From Pseudonocardia petroleophila (GTDB lineage: Bacteria; Actinomycetota; Actinomycetes; Mycobacteriales; Pseudonocardiaceae), in NCBI RefSeq assembly GCF_014235185.1, contig NZ_CP060131.1, positions 1,247,501-1,311,500 of the forward strand: a stretch of DNA of 64,000 nt, read 5' to 3'. The notes below the pieces were generated by a model. That model was not told the origin of the DNA and made no database searches. It saw nothing but the letters and a program-made list of their open reading frames with translations. This document shows positions 10,344-17,000 of the stretch, piece by piece. Numbering within the stretch: the first letter of the stretch is position 1; the number at the start of each line of letters is the position of its first letter. Made by a program: the position numbers and the translations under genes.

Positions 10344-10547
10344 CACTCGCGACGAATCGGGATCCAGGCGTGCACTACGTGTCGTGTTGGTGGCCTCGGC
10401 GTCCGGCGTCCCGGTACGCAGGCCCACGACGACATGCCTCCCGCGGCGTGCTGTGCGTGGAGTGCCCGCTTCCTCGCGCACGGAGCCCCGGTCGGGGGAG
10501 ACGGGTGCTTCTCCGCCGCACCGCCCCTGGCCTTCCGGAAGTCCGTA
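10311..10547 (-). ncRNA. Candidate Ms1/MTS2823-like RNA (RNA-polymerase-binding)
   Basis: The 335-bp gap between the HAD gene and the Fic-like gene has no plausible protein. In mycobacteria the abundant Ms1 (MTS2823) RNA, which binds core RNA polymerase, sits at exactly this place, downstream of the Rv3661 HAD gene and facing Rv3662c. On the minus strand I see TTGCTG (10581-10576), a 17-base spacer and TACACA (10558-10553), which predicts a start near 10547. A terminator-like hairpin ends at 10311, giving about 237 nt. A long-range closing stem is possible: plus-strand gcaccgcccctgg (10518-10530) and ccaggcgtgc (10364-10373) are complementary with small bulges. Identity rests on position, promoter and fold, not on sequence match; mycobacterial Ms1 is about 300 nt. 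Confidence 0.5.
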
Positions 10548-10618
10548 CGACATGTGTAACCGGTGACTCCCGACACAGCAAGGGGCGGCGTCGGGTGCAC
10601 CGGTTCAGCGACGGTGCG

Positions 10619-11434
10619 TCACGAGCGGCGGTTGCGGTAGGAGTACCAACCGGCTCCGAGGATCGCCGCCATCCCGACTCCGCCGATCGCCGCGGCCACC
10701 GGGACCGGCGGCCGGAAGCGCACCCCGAGCGCGACGGGCGCGGTGAAGGTGAGGATCGGCCAGCCGCGCTCCAGCGCCTCGCGGCGCAGCGCCTTGTCCG
10801 GGTTGACCGCGGTCGGGTGCCCCACCGCCTCCAGCAGCGGCAGGTCGGTGATCGAGTCGGAGTAGGCGCGGCAGTCGGCCAGCCGGTAGCCGCGCGCGGT
10901 GGCGATGTCGCGGGCCGCGCGGGCCTTCTCCTCGCCGTAGCAGTAGTACTCGACCTCGCCGGTGTACCGCCCGTTCACGACGCCCATGCGGGTGGCCAGG
11001 CAGCGGTCGGCCCCCACGAGCGCGGCGATCGGCTCGACGACCTCCTGGCCCGAGGCGGACAGCACGACCACCTCCTCCCCCGCGGCGCGGTGCTCGGCGA
11101 TCAGCTCGGTGGCCTCGGCGTAGACCAGCGGCTCGACGATCTCGTGCAGCGTCTCCGCGACGATCGCGCTCACCTGCGCGACGTCCCAGCCGGTGCAGAG
11201 CTCCGTGATCCGCCGGCGCAGGTGCTCCATCGTCCCCGCGTCGGCGCCGGAGAGCACCAGCAGCAGCTGGGCGTACCCGCTGCGGAGCACGGCCCGCCTG
11301 CTGATCAGGCCCTGCCGCCGGAACGGGCGGCTGAACGCCAGCGCGCTGGACCCGGCGATGATCGTCTTGTCGAGGTCGAAGAAGGCGGCAGCGGTCGGCC
11401 GCCGCGGGAGCGGGATCGACGGCGCACCAGGCAT
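10619..11434 (-). CDS. HAD-IB family phosphatase, Rv3661-like
   Basis: A phosphoserine-phosphatase-like HAD hydrolase of 271 residues. The nucleophile motif is FFDLDKTIIAGSS (Asp20, Asp22), motif II is VVLSASGQE and motif III/IV is AYSDSITDLPLLEAVGHPTAVNPDKALR. The four-helix cap segment (RSGYAQLLLVLSGADAGTMEHLRRR) marks the HAD-IB subtype. One membrane helix at the very C-terminus (VPVAAAIGGVGMAAILGAGWYSY) would anchor it. Start: ATG 11434 (MPGAPSIP); the open frame extends upstream to 11533 but that part is low-complexity. It stands between the 6C RNA and the Ms1-like RNA, and opposite to ssd and the tad genes, as in M. tuberculosis. Substrate unknown. Confidence 0.9.
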   Translation of the reverse strand: MPGAPSIPLPRRPTAAAFFDLDKTIIAGSSALAFSRPFRRQGLISRRAVLRSGYAQLLLVLSGADAGTMEHLRRRITELCTGWDVAQVSAIVAETLHEIVEPLVYAEATELIAEHRAAGEEVVVLSASGQEVVEPIAALVGADRCLATRMGVVNGRYTGEVEYYCYGEEKARAARDIATARGYRLADCRAYSDSITDLPLLEAVGHPTAVNPDKALRREALERGWPILTFTAPVALGVRFRPPVPVAAAIGGVGMAAILGAGWYSYRNRRS

Positions 11435-11560
11435 GTCGAGCGAGCTTGCCAGACCCCGCCGCGACCGCAGGTGGCGCGGGGGGTGACGCGCCGGGGATCT
11501 CGCCCCAGATGCTCCGTACAGGGGCGCGCGCACGGCCTGATGTCCGGCTACAGTTGACGT

Positions 11561-11650
11561 CGTCCGGACACGTCCGGACGTGGTTCAGCTCGACCCCCCG
11601 GAGCTGAACCGACGACGACCCCCGCCAATCCCCCCTGGCGGGGGTCGTCC
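11561..11650 (+). ncRNA. 6C RNA
   Basis: Two consecutive perfect hairpins, each with six cytosines in the loop, define the actinobacterial 6C RNA (in M. tuberculosis also called B11, beside ssd). Hairpin 1: ggttcagctc (11582-11591) pairs with gagctgaacc (11601-11610), loop gaccccccg. Hairpin 2: a 14-bp stem, gacgacccccgcca (11614-11627) with 11636-11649, loop atcccccc. The second stem can double as terminator. A TANNNT -10 element, tacagt at 11549-11554, predicts a start near 11561; a small palindrome (tccggacacgtccgga, 11563-11578) precedes hairpin 1. The C-rich loops are known to pair with G-rich mRNA sites. It lies upstream of ssd in the same direction. Confidence 0.92.
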
Positions 11651-11845
11651 CGTGTCCGGGCCCTCCCCGTCCCAGATTGCCGCACCACCCCGACGGCCGG
11701 CTGTCGCGAATCGGCCGACCGGGTCGAGTTGTCCACATCGGTCTCCCACTGTCCACAGGAAACCGGTTCATCGCTGCGCCCACCCGATCCCGGGCGACCC
11801 TGGATCCCGTCCCGCACCGGGCGGGGCACGACCAGGGAGGCCGCG

Positions 11846-12949
11846 ATGCGCCGATCTCAGCGGGGGCTCGTGATGGTGTCCGATCCCGAGCTGCTCGACG
11901 CCGTGCTCCGGCTCGCGGCGGCGGCCGGGTGCGAGCTGGAGCGGGCCGTCGACGCCACCGCCGCGCGGCGGATGTGGGCCGAGGCGCCCGTCGTGCTGCT
12001 CGACGCGGGGGCCGCCCAGCACTGCGCGCGCCACGGCCTGCCCCGGCGCGGGCGCGTCGTCGTCGCGGTCCGGGGCGAGCCACCGCCCGGGGTGTGGCAG
12101 CAGGCCGTCGCCGTCGGGGCGGAGCACGTCGTGTCGCTGCCCGACGCGGAGCCGTGGCTGGTCGCGGCGCTGTCGGAGGCCACGGAGGAGCCGCGCGGCC
12201 GCGGGCCCGTGCTCGGGGTGGTCGGCGGCCGGGGCGGGGCGGGGGCGTCGGTGCTCGCCGCGGCGGTGGCCGTCGCCGCCGTGCGCGACGGTCGCCGGGC
12301 GCTGCTGGTCGACTGCGATCCCCTCGGCGGCGGGCTCGACCTCGTGCTGGGCGCGGAGGATCTCGACGGCCTGCGCTGGCCCGGGGTCGGCGTCGGCGGC
12401 GGGCGGGTCCCGGCGGCAGCGCTGCACGCCGCGCTGCCCGCGCCCGCCGTCGCCGGCCGGGGCGGCGGTGAGCTCGCGCTGCTGTCGTGCGACCGGGCCG
12501 CCGGCGGTCCGGGTGGGGGCGGGCCGGGCGCCGGGGCGGTCTCCGCGGTGATCGACGCGGGTCGCCGCGCGGGGGAGACGGTCGTGTGCGACCTGCCTCG
12601 CCACGGCACCGACGCCGCGCTCGCCGCACTGAGTGCGGCCGACCTCGTGGTGCTGGTCGTGCCCGCCGACGTGCGGTCCTGCGCGGCGGCGGCACGGGTC
12701 GTCGCGGTGCTGGCCGACCACGGCGCGGTGCCGCGGCTGGTCGTGCGCGGGCCGGCGCCGGGCGGGATCGACGCCGCGGAGGTCGCGCGGGCGCTCGAGC
12801 TGCCGCTGCTCACCACGATGCGGTCCGAGCCGGGGCTCGCCAGGGCCCTCGAACGCGGGGAGGCCCCGGGTCGGACCCGTGGCCCGCTCGCCGCCGCGGC
12901 CCGCGCGGTGCTCGCGGAGCTGGGTGCGGCCGCCGGGGGCGGGTCGTGA
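11846..12949 (+). CDS. ssd: Septum-site-determining protein Ssd-like (MinD/CpaE family)
   Basis: A 367-residue MinD/ParA-like ATPase homologue. In mycobacteria Ssd influences septum formation; in tad clusters CpaE-like proteins of this type help place the secretion machine. The N-terminal third is receiver-like (VSDPELLDAVLRLAAAAG). The ATPase half has a deviant Walker A, VVGGRGGAGASVLAAAVA, in which the usual GKT/GKS lysine end is replaced by ASV. The signature Lys of the KGG motif is Arg (GRGGAGAS), so ATP hydrolysis may be weak. DCDPLGGGLDLVLGAE is the switch region. Start ATG 11846 has GGGAGG just upstream. Its stop overlaps tadA as GTGA, so the two are translationally coupled. Confidence 0.88.
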   Translation: MRRSQRGLVMVSDPELLDAVLRLAAAAGCELERAVDATAARRMWAEAPVVLLDAGAAQHCARHGLPRRGRVVVAVRGEPPPGVWQQAVAVGAEHVVSLPDAEPWLVAALSEATEEPRGRGPVLGVVGGRGGAGASVLAAAVAVAAVRDGRRALLVDCDPLGGGLDLVLGAEDLDGLRWPGVGVGGGRVPAAALHAALPAPAVAGRGGGELALLSCDRAAGGPGGGGPGAGAVSAVIDAGRRAGETVVCDLPRHGTDAALAALSAADLVVLVVPADVRSCAAAARVVAVLADHGAVPRLVVRGPAPGGIDAAEVARALELPLLTTMRSEPGLARALERGEAPGRTRGPLAAAARAVLAELGAAAGGGS

Positions 12950-14115
12950 GCGAGCGGGCGGGCGGGGTGCTCGTCGACCGCGTCCGGTCCCGGCTCGCGG
13001 CCACCGGCGACGGCACCGGGGTGGCGGCCGTCGCGGCCGCGGTGCGGGCGGAGTCCGGCGGCGTCGCGTCCGACCTCGACGTCCTCGACGCGCTGCGCGT
13101 CCTCCGGGAGGAGTTCGTCGGCGCGGGCCCGCTCGACGCGCTGCTGCGCGACCCCCGCACCACCGACGTCCTCGTCGGCGGCGGGGGCCGGGTGTGGGTC
13201 GACCGCGGCACCGGCCCCGAACCGGCCGCGGTCCGGCTGCCCGACGAGGCCGCGGTCCGCCGGCTCGCGCAGCGGCTCGCCCTGGCCGCGGGCCGCAGGC
13301 TCGACGACGCCTCCCCCTACGTCGACGGCTGGCTCGCCGAGGCCGGCGTGCGCCTGCACGCCGTGCTCCCGCCGATCTCCCCCGACGGCACCTGCCTGTC
13401 GCTGCGCGTGCTGCGGCCCGCGGCCCACGACCTGGCCGCCCTGCGCCGCACGGGCACCCTCGACGCCGGAGGTGAGGACCTGCTGCGCGCCGTGCTCGCC
13501 GCGCGCCTGGCCCTGCTGGTCTCCGGCGGGACCGGCACGGGCAAGACCACCATCCTGGGGGCGCTGCTCAGCGCGGTCGACCCGCGGGAGCGCATCGTCT
13601 GCGTGGAGGACGCCCAGGAGCTGGCGCCCCGGCACCCGCACGTCGTCCGCCTGGTGTCGCGGCCCGCCAACATCGAGGGGGCGGGCGGCGTCGTGCTGCG
13701 CGACCTCGTGCGCGAGGCCCTGCGCATGCGGCCCGACCGGCTCGTCGTCGGGGAGGTGCGGGGCGCCGAGGTCGCCGATCTGCTGTCCGCGATGAACACC
13801 GGCCACGACGGCGGGGCGGGCACCGTGCACGCCAACTCCGTCCGCGAGGTGCCCGCCCGGCTCGAGGCGCTGGCCGCCGTCGGCGGGATGTCGCGGGTGG
13901 CGCTGCACAGCCAGCTCGCCGCGGCGGTGCAGGTGGTGCTGCACATGCGCCGCCTGCCCGGCGGGGCACGCGTCCTCGACGCGGTCGGGGTGCTGGCCCG
14001 CTCCGACACCGAGGTGCAGGTCCGGCCCGCCTGGACCCGCTCCGGCGGCTGGACGGCGGAGCGGGAGACCCTCGGGCGGCTGCTGGCCGAGCGCGAGGTG
14101 CGGGTCCCGTGGTGA
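12946..14115 (+). CDS. tadA: TadA-type secretion ATPase (VirB11/GspE-like)
   Basis: A 389-residue cytosolic motor ATPase that powers assembly of Flp/Tad pili. Walker A is GGTGTGKTT at 194-202; the Asp box is VCVEDAQELAP; the Walker B region is LRMRPDRLVVGEVRGAEVADLL; the His box is GHDGGAGTVHANS. The N-terminal domain (FVGAGPLDALLRDPRTTDVLV) is that of the TadA/CpaF group. The GTG start overlaps the ssd stop; the end overlaps tadB. It is slightly shorter than proteobacterial CpaF proteins, as is common for actinobacterial ones. Confidence 0.93.
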   Translation: MSERAGGVLVDRVRSRLAATGDGTGVAAVAAAVRAESGGVASDLDVLDALRVLREEFVGAGPLDALLRDPRTTDVLVGGGGRVWVDRGTGPEPAAVRLPDEAAVRRLAQRLALAAGRRLDDASPYVDGWLAEAGVRLHAVLPPISPDGTCLSLRVLRPAAHDLAALRRTGTLDAGGEDLLRAVLAARLALLVSGGTGTGKTTILGALLSAVDPRERIVCVEDAQELAPRHPHVVRLVSRPANIEGAGGVVLRDLVREALRMRPDRLVVGEVRGAEVADLLSAMNTGHDGGAGTVHANSVREVPARLEALAAVGGMSRVALHSQLAAAVQVVLHMRRLPGGARVLDAVGVLARSDTEVQVRPAWTRSGGWTAERETLGRLLAEREVRVPW

Positions 14116-14912
14116 CGGCGTCGTGCGCCGCGCTCGCCGCCGCGCTGCTCTGCCTGCCCCCGCCGGCCGCGGTGGGGCGGCTCGGTGCGTTGCGGCCCCA
14201 CACCGCCCGCCCGCGGTCGTGGCGGGCGCCCGGGGCGGCACTGCCCGTCGTCGCGGGTGGGGCGATCGGCCTGCTCGTCGCCGGGCCGGGCGGGGCGATC
14301 GCCAGCCTGCTGGTGGCCGCGACGGTCCGCCGGCACCGGGCGGCCCGCCGCACCGAGACCGCGGCCGCCGACACGGCGGTCGAGCTGGCGTCGGCGATCT
14401 CCCGGATGGCCGACGAGCTAGCCGCCGGGGCCCATCCGGCCACCGCGCTCGGCGGCACCTCCGCCGACGGCCCGCGGGCCCGCGCGGTGCTCGCGCCCGC
14501 GGCGGCCGCGGGCGGACTCGGTGACGACGTCCCGGCCGCACTGCGCCGCGGTGCCGGGGAGCACCCGGAGGTCACCGCCGAGGTCGAGCGGCTCGCCGCG
14601 GCCTGGGCCCTGTCCGAGCGCAGCGGGGTGCCGCTGGCCGAGCTGCTCTCCGGGGCGGCGGCCGACCTCGGCTGGCGGGTGCGGTTCGCCGCCCGGGTCC
14701 GTGCGGAGCTCGCCGGTCCGCGGGCCACCGCCCTCGTGCTCACGGCGCTGCCCGCGCTCGGGCTGGCCCTGGGCCAGCTCGTCGGGGCCGACCCGCTCGG
14801 TGTGCTGCGCAGTGGGCTGCTCGGCCAGGCGCTGCTCGTGGTCGGGGTGGCGCTCGCCGCGGCGGGCGTCGCGTGGACCGAGCAGATCCTCCGGTCGGCG
14901 GTGCCCCGATGA
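14109..14912 (+). CDS. tadB: TadB-like inner-membrane protein of Tad pilus
   Basis: A polytopic membrane protein of about 267 residues with a GspF/T2SSF domain. In Tad systems TadB and TadC form the membrane platform on which TadA acts. Membrane segments appear at the N-terminus (AALAAALLCLPPPAAV and LPVVAGGAIGLLVAGPGG) and at the C-terminus (ALVLTALPALGLALGQLVG and ALLVVGVALAAAGVAW). The cytosolic part has ELASAISRMADELAAGAHPATAL and WALSERSGVPLAELL. The start is GTG 14109 or 14112; the latter makes a GTGA overlap with tadA. It ends in an ATGA overlap with tadC. Confidence 0.88.
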   Translation: MVTASCAALAAALLCLPPPAAVGRLGALRPHTARPRSWRAPGAALPVVAGGAIGLLVAGPGGAIASLLVAATVRRHRAARRTETAAADTAVELASAISRMADELAAGAHPATALGGTSADGPRARAVLAPAAAAGGLGDDVPAALRRGAGEHPEVTAEVERLAAAWALSERSGVPLAELLSGAAADLGWRVRFAARVRAELAGPRATALVLTALPALGLALGQLVGADPLGVLRSGLLGQALLVVGVALAAAGVAWTEQILRSAVPR

Positions 14913-15613
14913 CGCCCGCGGCCCTGTTCCTGCTCGCCGCAGCGCTGCTGGTGGGCGGGCCCCGGGTCGGTTCGGCGCGGTTGCGTGCCGCCCCCCGTCC
15001 CGGTGGCGCCCCAGCGGCGGTGCTCCGACCGGCGTGGATCGCGGTGGGGGCCGCGGCGGCCGGCTCCGCAGGCCTCGCCCTGGGCGGCCCTATCCCGGGT
15101 GCGGTCGCGGCGCTCGGCGCGCTGGGTGCGCTCGTGGCGCTGCGCCGGTTGCCCGCGCGGGCGGCCCCACCCGACCTCCCCACGCTGGCCACCGGATGGG
15201 AGCTGCTCGGCGTGTGCCTGCGCGCCGGGCTGCCGGTCGCCTCGGCCGTCGCGGCCGCGGCCGGCCCGCTGCACGGCCCCACCGGCACCGAGCTGCGGCG
15301 GGTCGCGGGGCTGCTCGAGCTCGGCGCCGACCCGGCCGACGCGTGGCGGGCGGCACAGGACGTGCCCGTCCTCGCCGTGTTCGCCCGGGCCGCCGGACGC
15401 TCCGCCGGAACCGGTGCCGCACTCGCACAGGTCGCGGTCGCGGAGGCCGCCCGCGTGCGCGCGGAGCTCGTCGACACCGCACAGGCACGCGCCCAGCGGG
15501 CGGGCGTGCTCATCACCGGGCCGCTCGGCCTGTGCTTCCTGCCCGCCTTCCTGGTCCTCGGCATCGCCCCGGTCGTCATCGGCCTGGCGGGCCAGGCACT
15601 CGCACGGTGGTGA
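14909..15613 (+). CDS. tadC: TadC-like inner-membrane protein of Tad pilus
   Basis: A 234-residue membrane protein with the same T2SSF fold as TadB. The first 75 residues hold two helices (AALFLLAAALLVGG and GLALGGPIPGAVAALGALGALVAL). The conserved domain is ATGWELLGVCLRAGLPVASAVAAAAG, FARAAGRSAGTGAALAQVAVAEAARVR and AQRAGVLITGPLGLCFLPAFLVLGIAPVVIGL. Start ATG 14909 overlaps the tadB stop (ATGA), and the stop is 33 bp before the pilin gene. Upstream in-frame starts would overlap tadB too far. Confidence 0.87.
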   Translation: MTPAALFLLAAALLVGGPRVGSARLRAAPRPGGAPAAVLRPAWIAVGAAAAGSAGLALGGPIPGAVAALGALGALVALRRLPARAAPPDLPTLATGWELLGVCLRAGLPVASAVAAAAGPLHGPTGTELRRVAGLLELGADPADAWRAAQDVPVLAVFARAAGRSAGTGAALAQVAVAEAARVRAELVDTAQARAQRAGVLITGPLGLCFLPAFLVLGIAPVVIGLAGQALARW

Positions 15614-15646
15614 CCACCGTGTCCGTCCCGACGAAGGAGACAACCC

Positions 15647-15847
15647 ATGACCACGATCCCCACGACCCTCACCCGACGCCTGCGCCGGCTCGCCGTCCGC
15701 GACGACGGGATGTCCACGGTGGAGTACGCGATCGGCACGGTCGCGGCCGCGGCGTTCGCCGCGGTGCTCTACACCGTCGTCAGCGGCGAGAGCGTGGTGA
15801 CGGCACTGACCGACCTCGTGACCCGCGCGCTGAGCACCACCTTCTGA
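15647..15847 (+). CDS. DUF4244 Flp-pilin-like small protein
   Basis: A 66-residue protein with a basic N-terminus (LTRRLRRLAVRDDG), then GMSTVEYAIGTVAAAAFAAVLYTVV. This is the typical Gly / +5 Glu prepilin signature (G-M-S-T-V-E) followed by one hydrophobic helix, as in Flp pilins and the actinobacterial DUF4244 family. It is likely the major pilus subunit, cleaved after Gly21 or so. A purine-rich aaggag (around 15,636) lies 7-8 bases before the ATG, giving it the strongest ribosome site of the cluster, as expected for the most abundant product. No prepilin peptidase is encoded nearby. Confidence 0.9.
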   Translation: MTTIPTTLTRRLRRLAVRDDGMSTVEYAIGTVAAAAFAAVLYTVVSGESVVTALTDLVTRALSTTF

Positions 15848-15864
15848 CCGGTGACGCCGGTGCG

Positions 15865-16179
15865 GTGACCGTGGAGGCCGCGCTCGCGCTGTGCAGCCTC
15901 GCGCTGTTCCTGGCCGTCGCGATCGGGGCGGTCGCCTCCGTGGCGGCGTCGGTGCGCTGCATCGACGCCGCCCGGGAGCTGGTCCGGCTCGCCGCCCGGG
16001 GCGAACCGGAGCGCGGCCGGGAGATCGCCGGGCGGCTGGCCCCGACGGGGGCCCGGATCGAGCTCGTGGTGCGCGGCGACGAGGTGACCGCCGAGGTCAC
16101 CGCACCCGCCGTGCCACCGCTCCCGCTGCGCGTCGGCGGTCGGGCGGTCGCGGTGCTCGAGCCCGGGGCGATCCCGTGA
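15865..16179 (+). CDS. TadE-like pseudopilin
   Basis: A TadE-family minor pilin. The coding sequence reads ...TGDAGAVTVEAALALCSLALFLAVAIGAVASVAASVRCIDAARELVRLAARGE, with GAVTVEAA the TadE signature and one long hydrophobic helix. The rest (about 60 residues) is a small exported domain. The start is uncertain. GTG 15865 is the only canonical codon but would remove the Gly-Ala before VTVE. The family pattern (DxGAVTVE) suggests a start further up, for example a CTG at 15844 forming a CTGA overlap with the pilin stop. The stop overlaps the next gene as GTGA. Confidence 0.78.
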   Translation: MTVEAALALCSLALFLAVAIGAVASVAASVRCIDAARELVRLAARGEPERGREIAGRLAPTGARIELVVRGDEVTAEVTAPAVPPLPLRVGGRAVAVLEPGAIP

Positions 16180-16928
16180 CCGGCCCCCGCCGCGGCCGCA
16201 CACCCGACGACGGCGTCGCGACCGTGTGGGCGGCCGGTGCGGTCGCCGTGCTGCTCGGCCTGCTGGTGGTCGGCATCGAACTCGGCGCCGGCGTCGCGGT
16301 CCGGCACCGGGCCGAGGCCGCCGCCGATCTCGCCGCGCTCGCCGCCGCGGGCCGTGCCGTGCACGGCACGGCCGCCGCGTGCGCGCGGGCGGCAGCGATC
16401 GCCGGCGGGATGGACACCCGGCTCCGCACGTGCCGGCTCGACGGGTGGGACGTGCTCGTGGCGACGGAGGCCGATCTCGCGCTCACCGTCCTGGGCCCGC
16501 CGACCGTCACCGCCCGGGCGCGTGCGGGCCCCGCCCAGCCCGATCCCCCGCCGGATCCGCCGCCCGTCGCAGGGCCCGACGGCACCCCGACACCGCCGCC
16601 ACCGCCCGGAGCACCATCCACACCCCCCGCACCACCCGCATCACCTCCCGGCGGCGGGCCCAGCGCGCGATCAGCCACGCCCAGCGGACGGAATCGGTCG
16701 TCGAGCGGTCACGGAGCGCGTGGAGCGGCAGGTCACGCCGCCGCAGGCGCCCCGATGAGGCCGCAACCCCCGTCCGCGGCGCTCGTCGTCACCGGCCTGC
16801 CGATCGGCGACGATCGCTGGTGCCGCAGGCGGTTGCGGTGCCTACTGGGCGGGAGACAGGAGTCACCTCCCCGTCTCCTCCGACCCGCTCCCCGAGCTGC
16901 GGCGGGGCCGGCACGTCCCCCGACGTGA
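16176..16928 (+). CDS. TadG/Rv3654c-like protein with proline-rich tail
   Basis: A membrane-anchored protein: residues 10-35 (DDGVATVWAAGAVAVLLGLLVVG) form the TadG/helicase-secretion-neighbourhood (Rv3654c-type) anchor. ELGAGVAVRHRAEAAADLAALAAAGRAVHG and TRLRTCRLDGWDVLVATEADLAL follow, as in that family. Family members usually end near residue 110-120; here the frame continues for 130 more residues with a long Pro-rich stretch (DPPPDPPP, TPPPPPGAP) and a basic, low-complexity end. The tail may be a real extension or a frame-shifted end. The start GTG overlaps the tadE-like stop. A strong hairpin follows at 16,955. Confidence 0.7.
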   Translation: MTGPRRGRTPDDGVATVWAAGAVAVLLGLLVVGIELGAGVAVRHRAEAAADLAALAAAGRAVHGTAAACARAAAIAGGMDTRLRTCRLDGWDVLVATEADLALTVLGPPTVTARARAGPAQPDPPPDPPPVAGPDGTPTPPPPPGAPSTPPAPPASPPGGGPSARSATPSGRNRSSSGHGARGAAGHAAAGAPMRPQPPSAALVVTGLPIGDDRWCRRRLRCLLGGRQESPPRLLRPAPRAAAGPARPPT

Positions 16929-16954
16929 CCCCCGGCCGGCCCGCCGCACACGGG

Positions 16955-17000
16955 GTCGTTGCCGGCCGGCCCCCGCCCCCGCGGGCCGGCCGGCAACGAC
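16955..17000. terminator. Bidirectional terminator, 18-bp perfect stem
   Basis: gtcgttgccggccggccc (16955-16972) pairs perfectly with 16983-17000, leaving a 10-base C-rich loop. It lies between the tad operon end (16928) and the convergent helicase, whose TAG stop directly touches the stem at 17001. It therefore ends both transcripts. Confidence 0.85.
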
